Assembly (NCBI RefSeq): GCF_000182565.1
Contig: NW_015971552.1
Span: 369,353 to 433,352 of the forward strand
Direction of reading: 5' to 3'
Length of the DNA stretch: 64,000 nucleotides
Source of the DNA: Spizellomyces punctatus DAOM BR117
Lineage: Eukaryota > Chytridiomycota > Chytridiomycetes > Spizellomycetales > Spizellomycetaceae
Below are positions 1 to 12,449 of this stretch, piece after piece. How positions within the stretch are numbered: the first letter of the stretch is position 1; each line of letters begins with the position of its first letter. The position numbers and the translations under genes are program-made. The notes under the pieces were generated by a model. The model did no database searches, was not told where the DNA came from, and saw only the letters and a program-made list of their open reading frames with translations.

Positions 1-1235
1 ACACTTGGCCATGTTTGCTTTTGGATTGATGTAAATTTGTATATAGAACTTTACAAAAACATGCGTAGTGGAATGGGAAACATTCATCTTTTGAAGTGGC
101 CTTCTTTTACGTATATGTGTATCTCTTGGGCATGCACTGTCCAATACGGACAACATTTCAAACACGATAGTACTTTAAAGACGCGTAAAACCCGACACAA
201 AGGTATGGCGAGAGACAACCTCGTTGGCGTCCGTTGGCGTCTGTTGGCGGCGGATGGGCTCGTCTCAGGGTCCATTTCCCTCCTCCTCTTTCTGTCTTCC
301 TTCCATCCGCAAATCCCTTGATACTTGACCATGAATGGATACTCTTGGGTGGTGGATCATGGATGTGATGGGTAAAAGGATCAAGAAAAGTTTTGTTACA
401 CTCAAATTTTTCAACATTAAAACATTTATTCCCTTGTGCAAGCCACGAACGAGTCTTATAAGACACGATTTTTAGTCATCAAGCCGAATTGTATACTAAA
501 GTTAGCACATGGATAGTGTGTTGGCTGGAGCCATTGAACTTTACCCGATGAGACATACCGGGTATTGGGCAATAAATATCCGCTAGGCTTTACTCGGGTA
601 ATTACGTCCAAGCTTTCGTTGTATTGTTCTTTGCGGAATCACTTTTGTCACCGACACTTTTGAGAGTGGGTTTGATTGACTGGATCTGCTGTTGAGTTAC
701 TAGGGGATGGTCACGGTGCTTGGGATCGATCAATTGAGGACGAATGATATCGACATTGTCGGCATTGACAGAGACGAGGATGTGCAGGCAGCCTGACAAA
801 ATAGGCATGATGTGATGATCGTGAAACCAGCAAGAGAATTATCTTTTTTTTGGTACTTTGAGTCTATTATTATTTCCCATACAAAAAATGTGCAATATCG
901 CTGTGGATCGCGCATGAAATTGTCATTCATATTCGCGCATACTGATCTGAGGATTAACACCCACAATAATTACATTCCAAGTCTGTGTATTGGGTTACAT
1001 CACAGATATACCGAGAAATCAGTGGTTTGAAGCAAACGCTTTTTACAAATACTAGATATACATCGTGCAAGAGAGCAAAAACAGTGCGTGGTCCACCCCA
1101 ATACAGACAACTATCCACAAGTCCCAAAACACGCAAAGTATCTCTGGACAAGGCCCAGTTGTCCCCAATCCCTCCTATATACAAAGACACAAAGCGAGAG
1201 AAAATACAAGGAACATTCATCTACATGTGGGCCGT
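1..1235. other. Intergenic, no supported gene
   Basis: I see no gene that I can support here. Several short open stretches exist on both strands but none has recognisable motifs, credible splice partners or a clear composition signal. A minus-strand stretch at 602-808, preceded on that strand by a pyrimidine-rich TTTTGTCAG, could be the last exon of an unrecognised gene, but this is weak. The segment next to 1236 is probably the 3' untranslated region of the NADPH oxidase gene. Confidence 0.4.
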
Positions 1236-2830
1236 CTAGAAATGTTCTTTTCTAAATTCAAATTCAACACCGCCTCCGCTCTGGCTACCACATGCCTTCT
1301 TCAAGACATGAGCAAGACCTGTCGGTCCACAGTAGAACACACCAACCTGTGTAGTGCCTCCGCTGGCAGTCACTTCGCGTTCGATGCCGGCTCGAACACC
1401 ACCAAAGATCCTCGGCCATTCGGGTCGTCCAAAGTGGGTCTTGTTCCGCAGTTCAGTGAGGGGATCGTAGTTGGAGTCTGGATCGTTGAGGACAACATTC
1501 TGGATATCGTCGACCGAAAGCTTGCCCGTCAGGTAGACGTGAATCTCCAAAAACGAGGTAGGAACAGATTGTTCGAGAGTGGACAAGAGAGACTGGAACC
1601 AAGAAAAGGATTCCTTCTCGCGAGATGTCCAGAAAAAGTATACTTTGCGGAGCCTCATGGGGGCCTTGCGGTAGTATTTGTACCAGACGCTCTTCAACAG
1701 AGATGCAGCAGGTGTGACACCAATACCAGCAGAAACGAGGACTGCCACTTCGTAGTTGTAGAAATCTTCAGCGGGGGCACCGAAAGGTCCGTCGACACGA
1801 ATGGTTGGGAGTTTCACACCAGGCTTTGAGGGACTGTCCGCAGAGGTATTGTAACATCCCAACATTTTGGCTGCCTTCCTTGTCCAGTCACCGACGATAC
1901 GAATGTGAACAGAAACAAATCCTTCCTCGGGGCACGACGAGATGGTGAAAGGGTGCCACTGGAGATAAGATACGCTGGGAATGTTGAGGAACAAGTATTG
2001 TCCGGGTTTGTACTTGAACGAGGGTTTTTCGAAGCGCAATTCCATCGTATCGCCGGCATGGAAAACAACCTTTGTCAAGTTTGTTTCCTTACGAGCGCGG
2101 TACTCTCTGATGATACGTTCGAGAATGTACAAACTAAAGGCCGGGATCGTGAAGACGTTGGAGCCGTAGGGTTTGCATTGTTTCGTACTTGCACTCTTGA
2201 CAAAACATCCGGCGTAGTGGAGGAAGAGACAAATGTAGAACGGGACGAAAAGATGGTGAGAGTACCAGAACAGCTCAAACTTTTTCTGCCGAACTTGGAT
2301 CTTTGCGGCCGAGTACATGATGAACATGATGACCAACATGATGTGACCGGTCACACCTCCGTAAATCGTGTAATGCAGCTGCCACGGCCTAAAGGGAAGT
2401 GCCTTGAATAGCATGAGTTCCACTTTGAAAAAGTTCATATAGTGGGCATTGACGTGAACGAGGGTGAAGAAGAGCATCGCATACGCGGTGCACTTGTGGA
2501 AAAAGATGTTTTGGTCGAAAGGGATGATACGGTTGATTCGGGTGCCACGGATCATACTAATGAGGTTGCGGCACATTGGAAGAACGAGAAGGGCGCAATC
2601 GAGAGCCAAGACTAATCCTGCACCTCGAGACGTCCAGACAGAGCCGCCGATAGAATTGAGGAGGGCAAGTTCATCATCGAGCTTTTGCTTGCTGTAATAT
2701 GACAATGGTTAGCCAACATTCTTGCTTCAATACCAACCAACACAAGGTTTACTCACTAGAAGCCAAAGATCCAAGTGCCAACGTGGAGAATGACCCAAAA
2801 GACGTAAAAGCCAAACTTTCTCGCCGTCAT
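1236..2830 (-). CDS. nox: NADPH oxidase catalytic subunit (gp91phox/NoxA-B type)
   Basis: Membrane flavocytochrome that moves electrons from NADPH through FAD and two haems to O2, making superoxide. Two exons, 2830-2757 and 2691-1236, join in frame across a GTGAGT...TTACAG intron to give 509 residues. Exon 1 (MTARKFGFYVFWVILHVG) is the first membrane helix. Next comes the family signature SRGAGLVLALDC...LPMCRN, two haem-ligand histidine pairs (FHKCTAYAMLFFTLVHVNAH; FWYSHHLFVPFYICLFLHYAG region), the FAD motif HPFTISSCP, the NADPH-binding segment VSAGIGVTPAASLL, the conserved YCGPTG, and the classic C-terminal ending FRKEHF. Length and order match fungal NoxA/NoxB, without the EF-hand extension of NoxC. 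In fungi Nox acts in polarised growth and differentiation (family knowledge). The family call is secure; the NoxA versus NoxB subgroup is not determined. Confidence 0.95.
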
Positions 2831-3739
2831 GTTGGTAAAGAGACCTTCCTCCGGGCGGCCAGTCATGGTGGGCAAGCTTTACGGGTTCGGTTAATGTACT
2901 CGACTGTTCACCCAAACGCTCAACGTTTGTCTATCGATTTGCAGTTTTTTGTTTGTTTGCTCCTCTCTCTTTCTCTTGCAGGCGGAGTAAGATCGGAAGC
3001 AAATGGATGCCGACTGGTGAACTCCCTTCGCGATGTTAACTTTTACAACCACCGCCAAAAACACAAACACGACGATGGGGTGGGTAAACGACAAATGTCT
3101 AAAATCAAAAGCGGGAAAGAGCGAGACCAAACCCCAACAAGAAGGAAAAACGTATCCAGCTCCTAAATTTCAATCCTCCTCCCCCTTGCAGCAAGAAGCG
3201 AAAAGCATTAAATGTATCACACAACTAAAGGGAGTGAAACACGTGTCTTTATGAACTTTCTCAACACATATTGACTCTATGTGTGTGGGGGGGTTTTGTT
3301 TCAGGAGATTTTTTTTTTCCCTTCTTTTCCTACTTGTATTACTGCGCAACTTTTACAACATTTATAGACACTTGGGAGACGCGCCGCTCCCAATTCAATC
3401 CTAAACCCTTTCTCCTCCCATTAATGTACGCCGCACGGGGGTCTTCTGTTGTCTAATGGCCCTGAAACATTCCATTTGGGGCAATGGGAAAAGCGGCAAG
3501 CCGCCCATCAACAATTTTTAACTTTTTGGTGTTGCACACTCTGTCATCCAACTTTTCTCACATTCCGCATTGTGGCAGTTTGGGACTGATTGGGTAAGCG
3601 TAAATGTAAAACAAGAAACCGTTTTGATGTTGATTGCAGGGAGAGTATTATATCCCCTCTCTGACATCTCCCCCCTCGTCGTCGCGCATCCATTATCCTC
3701 TGGCAATTCCAAACTCTGCTACGTATCGAAAATATCAGC
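2831..3739. other. Intergenic region between divergent genes
   Basis: This 0.9-kb stretch separates the start of the minus-strand NADPH oxidase gene from the start of the plus-strand secreted-protein gene, so it should hold both promoters. A TATA-like stretch (AGTATTATATCCC, about 3644-3656) lies roughly 90 bp before the plus-strand ATG. It contains T-runs near 3308-3318 but no gene I can support. Confidence 0.4.
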
Positions 3740-4452
3740 ATGCGCAATACCATTTCCGCTCTCCTCCTGTTGTTAGCTGTCTCGCTCCCCGCGGCATACA
3801 CCCAAAATGTCGGAAGAGACAATGGGATCGCAGTTGGACAGTTCCCTGATGCGGCTTTTTGTACATCCACCGGTCTGGCGGCTTCAGACGGAACCCAAAA
3901 CAGGGCTGGTGCCTGCTCTTCCACACCTCAGGGCGCTGTACCCAATGTCAACAGAATGGTTAGCACGATCATCACCAAACCGAAAAACGCTGAGACGATC
4001 GATGCCAAAAAGGAAATGGTCGTCGTAGTGGATATGCGGAATCTGGAGACTGGCTTCTTTGACGGTAAATTGGTGTATAAATGGTTCATCAGTCGAGTAT
4101 TTTATTTATTCAATGATATATTACAGATCCTCAAAAAGACTATTACATGCAACCCCAGACCCTCAACAATGCTGGCATCATTCAAGGGCATCAACACATT
4201 ACCATCCAACAAATGGGATCCACCCAACGCGCCTTAGACGCGACCAAATTTGTATTTTTCAAGGGTCTCAATGATCAAGCAAAGGATGGTCGGTCGTTGA
4301 GTGTCGCAGTGCCGCCAGGAACGTTCAAGCAGAATGGACTACATCGAATCTGCTCCATGTCCGGTACCAATGCCCATCAACCCCCCATCATGCCCGTCGC
4401 TCAGCGTGGAGCTCAGGACGATTGTATCAGGATCAACGTTACTGGTGCGTAA
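3740..4452 (+). CDS. Small secreted fungal protein (often mislabelled 'ribosomal protein s17')
   Basis: Two exons (3740-4064, 4127-4452) join across a GTAAAT...TTACAG intron to give 216 residues. The N-terminus MRNTISALLLLLAVSLPAAY is a typical signal peptide, so the product is predicted to be secreted. The mature part resembles a conserved family of small secreted fungal proteins of unknown function: an N-terminal F-C pair, a G-x-C...P-x-G-x-[IV]-P segment (here GACSSTPQGAVPNVNRM), an N-L-x-T-G-x-F segment (NLETGFFD), a Q-x-L-x-x-x-G-x-I-x-G-H segment (QTLNNAGIIQGHQH), then FFKGLN and a final HQPP...AQRGAQDD. Those proteins are sometimes annotated 'ribosomal protein s17' in databases, which is misleading. 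No enzyme motif is visible. Confidence 0.75.
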
Positions 4453-4778
4453 GCAAATATAGATATCGTGTAGATGGTTCTTTTCTTGTATAGTTAGAAA
4501 GCTAGAAGTACACACACACAGACAAGAGTAGGTAGTTTTACGTTTTAGGCATTTTCCTATTTCTGCTTCTAGTTCTTACCTGTAGTTGGAGGGTGGTTTT
4601 TCTTCTTGGACATTTTTTTTTTTTCCTTCCATTTCGACTGGCGCACATAATTGCAAAACAAAAAAGTGTAGAGTGTAAATATACATGTTTGAGTCCTTAT
4701 TCATTGTCAGCCGTGGAAATTAAAAAAAAAAAATGGAAAACTATAAACAACACGCACACACATCCCCGTCATGCAATT

Positions 4779-6690
4779 CTAATGTTTAACTTGGTATGCT
4801 TCCCACCCGACCTCTTCCAATTGGTCCACCTTGTGCAATACCTCTCGCTCTTGTTTACGCATGTATGCTGCCATTTTTTCCAGATACCCACTGACGTGAG
4901 ACCCAAGAATGCGGACAGCCAACAATGCCGCGTTGGTGGAATTGTTGATTGCCACAGTGGCGACGGGCACACCGCGCTGTAAGTTGTCGTATGAGATTCT
5001 CGAGTGCATCATCAGTATGACAGAATGCAATGAGTAAACGTACCGGCATTTGGACAATCGACAAGAGAGAGTCTTGTCCATCCAGGACTCTAAGTGCAAC
5101 AGGCACGCCAATAACTGGCAACGGCGTCAAAGCCGCAACCATACCAGGCAAATGCGCAGCACCACCCGCTGCGGCAATAATAACTCTCAACCCTCGTTCA
5201 TGCGCTGTCTTTGCATACTCCATCATCCGGAGGGGTGTTCGGTGGGCAGAGACAATGGTCAGTTCAAATGGTACGCCGAAATCTCGCAAAATCTCGGCGG
5301 CTGCCTTGAGAGTCGGCAAATCCGAGTCAGAGCCCATAATAATGCCGACTTGCGGACTCAGTCCAAATGTCTCGGTTTCGCTACCGGGAACAACAGCAAG
5401 AATATCTTTCACGCGGTCCAAAACCTCCACCATTGTCTCGCCGACAACGGTAACATGACCCATTTTTCGACCCTTTCGACATTCCTTTTTGCCGTACAAG
5501 TGGACTGTCGCACCAGGTAGCCCCATTGCCACCGCGCATGGACGAAGTGTCAGTTCCATCCCTTCTGGCCCATCGCCGAGTCCGAGAATGTTCACCATAA
5601 CAGAGGCGGGGACCTTCATTTCAGTGCTGCCCAGAGGCTGCCCTAGAATGCATCGAAGGTGTTGCTCGAATTGAGAGGTATGACATGCCTCGATGGTGTA
5701 GTGGCCAGAGTTATGAGGACGCGGCGCGATTTCGTTCAGTAGGATATCGCCTGAGGTGTCAAACTAGCATGTCAGAATAGTGAACCACGCCATTAAGAAC
5801 CGGGACGGTGAAACGTACCATTTTCCAACAAAAACATCTCCACCCCAAATACCCCTGCTCCATTCAGCACCTTTACGGCTCGCTCCGCAACCTCTTTAGC
5901 TCGTTTCCCCACCAAACCATCGATCTGCGCTGGAGCCAACACAACATGACAGATATTATCCTTTTGCACAGTCTCTACACAGGGGTAGCTGGCCACCTCC
6001 CCATTCACTCCTCTTGCAACCATGACCGCCAGTTCCTTTGTAAAGGGCACCATTTTCTCCACGTACAAAGGCGGACCACCTGCATTTTTTCCTCCACCCA
6101 ATGCTTCCACAGCATCCTCCACATCCGATTCAGATTTAACCACCCTGTTACCTCGCCCATCGTAGGCAAGCGTTTTGGATTTCAACATAATGGGATAGCC
6201 GAACCCGCTTTTCGCTGCAGCCTTGATCTCCTCGACCTCCTTTCCGCCTGCTAAATCCCGAAACTCGGGCAACGGCAAACCAGCCTCGCTCAAGACAACC
6301 TTTTGCCGACATTTGTCTTGTATGATTCGAATAGTCTCGGGGGAAGGATGCACCGGTATATTGTACTCCTTTGCGGCCTTATCGAGGGCGTCGCAATCCA
6401 CATGCTCAATTTCCACAGTGAGGACATTGACCTTTTGGGCTAGGGCAAGAATTTTGTCAGCGGATTTGAATGTCCCTTCCACATGGGGTGCTGTAGCTGC
6501 GAGTTCTGAAGCGGGGTTGCCTTTCGAGTCAAGGACGGCGACAGTGACGTTGAGGCGGTTGGCCGCTTCTATAGTCATGCTTTGTCAAGAGTGAGACATG
6601 AATGTGGTCGTATAATAAAAATGAGTTTTGGCAAGATACGCACCGACCAAGTTGCCCACCGCCCAAGATTCCAACAACTTGCTTATCCAT
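4779..6690 (-). CDS. ade2: Phosphoribosylaminoimidazole carboxylase (AIR carboxylase, Ade2)
   Basis: Enzyme of de novo purine synthesis that carboxylates AIR to CAIR. Four exons (6690-6644, 6579-5819, 5750-5044, 4976-4779) splice cleanly in frame to 570 residues, the normal fungal length. The N-terminal part is PurK-like (ATP-grasp): GGGQLGR at the start, split by intron 1, then the [12 protein letters not shown] and [10 protein letters not shown] segments, [11 protein letters not shown], and [16 protein letters not shown] just after intron 2. The C-terminal part is Pur[46 protein letters not shown], and after intron 3 [20 protein letters not shown]. Three of the four exon joins match conserved motifs exactly, so the model is secure. 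No damage is visible. Confidence 0.97.
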
Positions 6691-7797
6691 TTTCGCAAAA
6701 CCACCGCAGACTGGAGTTGGTGGGCGAGATCTCTAGCCTGGAGAGATCAATCCTTTTCAACAAGATGACGTGGCACAGTCATTATAATGTCACCATGGCA
6801 AAGTTTATAATGATCAACCTTGCTTGCATTCGCCATGGCACATCAATAGAACTTTGCATCGTTGGTGAGTCGTTCCGGGTGACATCCTGTCATATCTATC
6901 TTGTTCCTCTTCAGGTTCTTCTCCGACTCCCCAGCAGTTTTTATAAATAGATGTACAGAGATGGAAGTGCAATAATAACTTGGGAGATGGAGAGTAATCT
7001 CTCCACTCCAACGAAACGTGGGAATGGGAAGCATGTATGTTCCCAACGAGAGAGTCCAGTGGACAAAACCCATACTTCCCGCGAGGGAAAGCTCTTTCAA
7101 CTGGAAGGCCGATCTTATTCAAATGCCCTTTTCCATACATCCCACTCCAGCGGCACAATCAACAATTGCTTAATCCCAAAATCCATGGCCGCCTCGCACT
7201 GTATTTTCAACACATATTTGTAAATACCACTATAGCCTTGAGATTGGTAGCAGACCCAGAGGTGGTTTGGAAATTTGGTCGCGGCATTATTAACGTGTCT
7301 GTTATGCATCACTATACCGGTGCAATCGCTGCTGTTTATTGGAGATAGGGCAATACGACCAACACTGCTGGTATTTTTGTGATTGGGACCGGTAATGGCA
7401 AGACTCGCTACACAACCAGACATTCGTTTGCTAGACCAGCGGAGGGCCCACCTCCAACAAGCGGTCTGCACCGTCAAGGACGCACCAGGAGGCTACCCTA
7501 TCTTGTAAAGGACACCCTCGGCATGCGACTAACCCATCGTGTGTTTGCCACAAAGACGACATCCTTGAGCAAGTATAAACAGATCTTCTCGTGCTATGTG
7601 CAAATACCATATTATTTTCTGATTGCTAAGCCCACAGGGTACCACAATCTCGGGAACCTTGGCCAGTACCGAATCCGACAACTCGGCTCATCTGTTGAAT
7701 TTTTCTTTTACAGTGCTTAGTCTACTTACCTTGGTCGACTGTCAACTCGAGTCCTTTCCTCAGTAAACCCCGCACACCCCACAAACAATCTGCAAAT
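6691..7797. other. Intergenic, no assigned gene
   Basis: About 1.1 kb between divergent ADE2 and the Alb1-like gene. Some open stretches look weakly protein-like: minus strand 7115-7477, and a plus-strand ATG reading frame from 7396 of about 36 codons ending in TAA. Neither shows a motif, a family resemblance or convincing exon partners, so I leave them unassigned. The last part should contain the promoter of the gene starting at 7798. Confidence 0.35.
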
Positions 7798-8417
7798 ATG
7801 GTCAACCAAATGAACAAAGTCCGCAAAAACTTACCCAAAGAACTCCGTGTCAAGCGACATGCATTCAAATCCGCCACCCACAGAAACGCACAAGCCTACG
7901 TCAAACAAGCGAATGCTCGTTTAACTGCTGTGGTCGAATCAACCAACGCAGCCGTAGAGGACGCTGTCGAAACAGGCAACGTCAAGGCAGAGAAAAAGTT
8001 GTTGGCGGTGGTACCTGGAAAGATGGGAAAAAACAACTCGATTGTTCACCCAAGGTTATTAAATAAGAAAAAGCTGAGAAAGTTGCGGACGGCTGAGAAA
8101 TATGTAGGTTGCGAGTTGAAGTGAAGGCGATAACAGGCTACGGTATTCATGTTTTCCACTATTCTTTAAGGCTGCTCAACGAGCTGCGGCGAAAGGCGGG
8201 GTTGCCTCCATGGATGTGGAAATGATAGGTTTGTCCACCTTGGTTTAGCAATTTGCATAGCAAGAATGATGGCCCTTAACCGACTTCACTTTTTTCATCA
8301 GACGTTCAACCAAAGGAAGGAGCAGCTGCTCAGACAATAGTACCATCACAACCAGCGGGAATGGAAGTCATCGGATCAGGAAAAGGGACTACACTCGGTG
8401 GACCGCCACCATCGTAA
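7798..8417 (+). CDS. Alb1-like pre-60S ribosome biogenesis factor
   Basis: Small basic nuclear protein. Three exons (7798-8103, 8171-8228, 8302-8417) splice in frame to 159 residues. The introns have GTAGGT...TTTAAG and GTTTGT...ATCAG borders; the first acceptor (AAG) is less common. The protein is strongly basic at the N-terminus (KVRKNLPKELRVKRHAFKSA), has a central stretch HPRLLNKKKLRKLRTAEKY continuing into AAQRAAAKGG, and ends in GKGTTLGGPP. This layout, with a conserved KKxxKLxRxxKY segment and a glycine-rich GTTLGGP tail, is that of fungal Alb1, a shuttling factor on pre-60S particles that works with Arx1. The call rests on motif layout only, and similar short basic proteins exist. Confidence 0.6.
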
Positions 8418-8784
8418 AAGATACCTGCATTCCTGTTCCTGATTTGTTTTTTCTTATAAAACATCTTGCTGTAGATAAGCATTTGCTCATCGTATCTAGT
8501 TTTTAATATTCATATTGATTGTTTCTTACATCGTCGTAACACATCCCTTTTCTGCCTTGCACCAACTGGAATTACAACATCTGCATGTCTGCCCGCGATC
8601 GGGACAGAATCATAACTTATATTTATTCACTCGTCAAACATCTATAATAATCTTTAAAACCAAATGGAACATCACTTACGAAACATCTGCGCTCGCTGTA
8701 TACAGCGGGATAACAAACCTATTTACAAAAGAAAACGAAAACGAAACCCCCATCATATAATAGTGCTTGTGCCGAAATTATAAA
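8418..8784. other. Short convergent intergenic region
   Basis: The 3' ends of the Alb1-like gene (plus) and the hybrid kinase gene (minus) face each other here. The sequence is AT-rich, with several AATAAT/ATAAT-type stretches that may serve as polyadenylation signals. I see no gene. Confidence 0.4.
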
Positions 8785-11700
8785 TCATGAGACCTTTCCA
8801 CTCCCTTTTTGCTTCGTAGAGTCTTGGTCCGTTTTGCTACTACCAGTAGGTGTTCTGACCAGCTTTTTTCGCCAAGTCAACACGCCGTTATCGGGTTCGC
8901 GAAGGTTGAGGACAATGTCGATCATTTCCCGGACGTCTTTTTCTTGAACTGGTTTGGTCAAAACACTATGCAGCCAATGAGTACCCTAGTCATGAGCACA
9001 AACATAGCAGGGACCCTTACCGATCAATTCCAGCATCATAAAATTCGTCTTGATCTTCTCGCATTGCGTTTCCAGTAACGCCACAAGCCCATACCATTAT
9101 CCCCTTATCTCGAATATGTTGAATGCATTCTACACCTGTCATTATAGGCATTTGGTTGTCCAGGAAGATCAAATCAAAGGGGGGTCCACCGCCTTCTTCA
9201 AAGGAGCTCGTCAACTTCTTTAGAGCGATGCTGCCGTCTTCGGCTGTTTCCACTTTATGGCCGAGGCGAGAGAGAAGGCGGGACATTAAACGGCGGGTGA
9301 TTCTGTCATCATCGACCACAAGAAGATTAAGTTTGCGCGTTTCTTCGGGCTTTTCTGGATCTCTGGGTTCGGCGGTTGCAGGCGGAGAAGCTTTTGTATC
9401 GATTGTTGCTGAGGATGGTTCGGGAATCGGTGGCTCGTCTACTCGTCTTATCCTTTCGAGCTCAATACCCTTCTCTGTCTCCTCGGAACCGGTGATAACA
9501 ACCACCACATCCTCTCCATTTACCGGAACGCGAACTTCTTCGTGGATGTTTGACGAAGTTTTCCCTCTATAGGATGTGCCATTTGTCTCAATCTCCTTCC
9601 CAGAGTCATCAGAGTACGGCTGCTTGATGTCTATGCCTTCTCCTTCCGAAATCGATCCCATTCCGGCTAAAGCTGGTAGATATGGCTCAAGTCGCTCCTC
9701 CTTATCCACAATCACTCGCACCTTTTTCCATGATTTCGAGTCAGGTTTGGATGCCGATGACATCTCAGGATCGTCTACAGATTCGGTGGTGCCGCCAAAG
9801 TTTGGAGGTACCAAGGTGGGTATAAAACAACTAAGTTCTTCAACTGGAGTTGACCGATCTTGCAGTCCCAGTGGTAATTCTACCCAAAACACACTTCCAA
9901 CGCCAAGTCGACTTTGAACGCCCAACCTTCCACCTGACAGCTTTACAATGTGGCGAACTAACGCCAAGCCCAGTCCTGTGCCTTTACCCCCTTGTCGTCT
10001 ACCCTCTTCCGTTTGGACATACGGTGAAAAGAGGCGGTTATCGATCAACTCGCAGCGACGTATACCGACTCCAGTGTCATGCACCTCCATGCCTAACACC
10101 ACGAGAATCAGTCAGGTTGGAAGTCAGTATACACAATCCGCATTGATCCAACTTACGGATAATGGTCACGTTAGGGTTATTTATCGGATCGAGATCCTCG
10201 ATGTCAATCCGGTGCGATTGCACACTCTCTCCATCATCGCGAATACTAGGGCTTTTATGTGTGTCGGTGGGAACAGAAAGATGGCCGCCTTCGGTCGGGT
10301 ATAAGAGCCGCGTCAAGATCTTTACAGTCCCACCCGAGTTGGTGAATTTACACGCATTGGATGTGAGATTTGACAAAACCTGCCGCAACCGCATCTCGTC
10401 GCCTATCACAACCTTGCTCTCGCATAGTTTATCAATGCGCTCATCCAGTTCGGTGACCAAATTGACGCCACGATTCTCTGCGACAGCACGAGCACTGACA
10501 AAGATCGAGCGGACCACTTTGTGAAAATCAAAGGGGTTATGGGTGCAAGCTAGTTTGCCGTCTTCCATGCGATTGAAGTCTAGGACATCGTTCAGAACTT
10601 TGGCCATCATCCCAAGACTTCCGGTGAGAGCGTCAACCATTTCGCGTTGATCTTTATCGCAAGACTTGAAAACGCCTTCCCCCGCCAAATTCTGAATGGC
10701 TAGCAATGCGGAATTCAACGGTACTCGGACCTCATGAAATATGTATGATACAAATCGCTTTTTGCTATCGGCTGCCTTGTGCTCGAGATGCTGGGCCCTT
10801 TGTGTAGCTCGATATTGAAATTTGAGTTGATCGCGTATAAGGAACATCCGCCGATCAATCTAATACAACGACTAAAGTTAAATCATTTCGATACTCTAAG
10901 CAGAACTCTTGCTGATCATTGTACGTACACGCTCCTGTGAATGGCTCATAATATTGATGAAGATCATAAAGGTGAAATAGACCAAAAGATTCCTGACCCA
11001 GGATGCTCGATCAGGTACGATAGTCACGCCCAAGCAAACACAATATCCAAGCGACCCTATCATTGCCCACAGCCGGGTTTGTCTCAATGCAAACAGTGCC
11101 AGAACGGGATATGCGGCAGCATAATAAAGCGTGGTGAAGAAGTCTTTGTTTCCGCACGCGCCGCCCCCAAGCCCTCCCGTTTTATCAATGTCAAAGAAGT
11201 CGCACAGTTTCATTTCGACTGCAAATACAACGGGCCAACTCCAACATGTAAAGAGCAAAAATATTTGCCATGATGCATAGCGATATCGGGGTACATCAAA
11301 GACGACCAGTATTGGAATCAAGAGGGAGAAGAAGCCGACAATGCCAATGTATGAGTACATATCGTAGGTGTTCCAAGGGCGGGGAATCAGGCCGAGAGCA
11401 AGTATCCATGATAGTAGAATAAACAAAGCAGCCATCAGAGCCAGTGGTTTGCGCATGTACCAATTCTGCATTAGAATGTTATTGATCAGCATAAAACCAA
11501 ACTTTGCCAAGCAGGACCAGTCACTGATTAACGTGCCTCTTTTTGATAGTGTCTTTCCACACTTTCGTCATCGAACGATAGATCAAAGTAGTTTTTTATC
11601 TTTGGCCACATTCCAAACCGCATCGTTCTCACAAACCACGTTCTGACAGCCCTGGTACTACTTTGACTGATTTCCGACCACCCGGGATCTGTGTCGTAGT

Positions 11701-12013
11701 TATCTTCTTGTACCGGTGCTTCCTTTACGCTGCTGGCCATTGAAGACTGTCTACGGCTGCCAGTTGTGGATACAGCAGCAGGAAGCAATAGTGAGTCAAC
11801 AATGATCTCATCAGCAGGTTCTTCGTCCTCGTCCAGCGAGCCGCGGGGTTTATTTGGGTCTCGCGGAGCGGGGGGTGTGGATTCAGAGGACGTCAAATCG
11901 ACTAGGTACGACTCGGAAGGCAGGGATGCAGGTAAATGTAATGCCTTGAGTTTTCGCACTATTTTCCCTAGCCGATCTCTGTATTTGAAATGGATGCCTC
12001 TTGAAGGCATCAT
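8785..12013 (-). CDS. Membrane hybrid histidine kinase with C-terminal receiver
   Basis: Two-component sensor that autophosphorylates on His and passes phosphate to its own receiver. Likely exons, 5' to 3': 12013 to about 11533, about 11530-10929, 10859-10157, 10092-9021, 8965-8785. Residues in order: a polar N-terminal region, at least five hydrophobic segments (e.g. MAALFILLSWILALGLIP), a HisKA H-box FVSYIFHEVRVPLNS, an N-box SNLTSNACKFTNSGG, G-boxes HDTGVGI and GTGLGLALV, then a receiver with acidic VVDDDR, phospho-acceptor LIFLDNQMP, and conserved lysine LTKPV encoded in the last exon. All catalytic motifs are intact. One oddity is that the first and second coding blocks are out of frame by one base near a five-base T run at 11540-11544 and no normal splice fixes it: a real frameshift, a sequence error or an unusual intron. 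No periplasmic sensor domain is recognisable. Confidence 0.88.
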
Positions 12014-12449
12014 TGTTGGTAAAAGGAGGAGTGGACAAACACCGTGGTTATGAAGACCAAAGGCCAGAGCGCGAACAAAGGGACGCAGCACGGGAAAACC
12101 CTTGACTCTGCCAACCCTGACCCTCGGCTACGCGCCCTTGTGTGAAAGGATAGAGTTCAAAACACCTTTTGCAGTGTTCAAAGATTTAATGGACGTTCTA
12201 TCACATGACCCGATCAAGGACCCAATCCGTCCGATCGGTAACTGAATTTGATGGAAAAGGTAATCCATAACTCCGACTTTTTTTATAGTGCGGAGCCGAT
12301 TGGTATTGGCACTAGTACATAGATTCCAACCAATTTAATCATAATTTTACTCGATTTAGACTCATGAACTATGGTTTGATCCAAAAAATCCTATATAAGT
12401 TGTCGTCGCCCATTTTCCCAGGCTTTCATCTTTTCCCACAGATATCATC
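12014..12449. other. Intergenic region carrying the Fanzor promoter side
   Basis: This lies between the divergent hybrid kinase and Fanzor N-terminal fragment. A TATA-like CTATATAAG (12391-12399) lies about 55 bp before the Fanzor ATG and is a plausible promoter element. No other gene is supported. The outer end of whatever mobile unit brought the Fanzor gene may lie here, but I could not identify a matching repeat. Confidence 0.4.

Noticed and set aside
1065-1829. Open frame of 254 residues on the plus strand
   Set aside because: Opposite to the well-supported NADPH oxidase exon, with no motif or codon logic of its own. Same judgement for other antisense frames over ADE2, the kinase, the D5-like helicase and Argonaute.
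7379-7720. Possible gene between ADE2 and the Alb1-like gene
   Set aside because: Some stretches look protein-like but no splice model or family supports them.
8785-12013. Hybrid kinase as part of the virus or as partner encoded with the viral receiver
   Set aside because: It lies outside the element, has introns, and is separated by the Fanzor and LTR sequences. A functional link to the viral receiver is possible but nothing in the sequence shows it.
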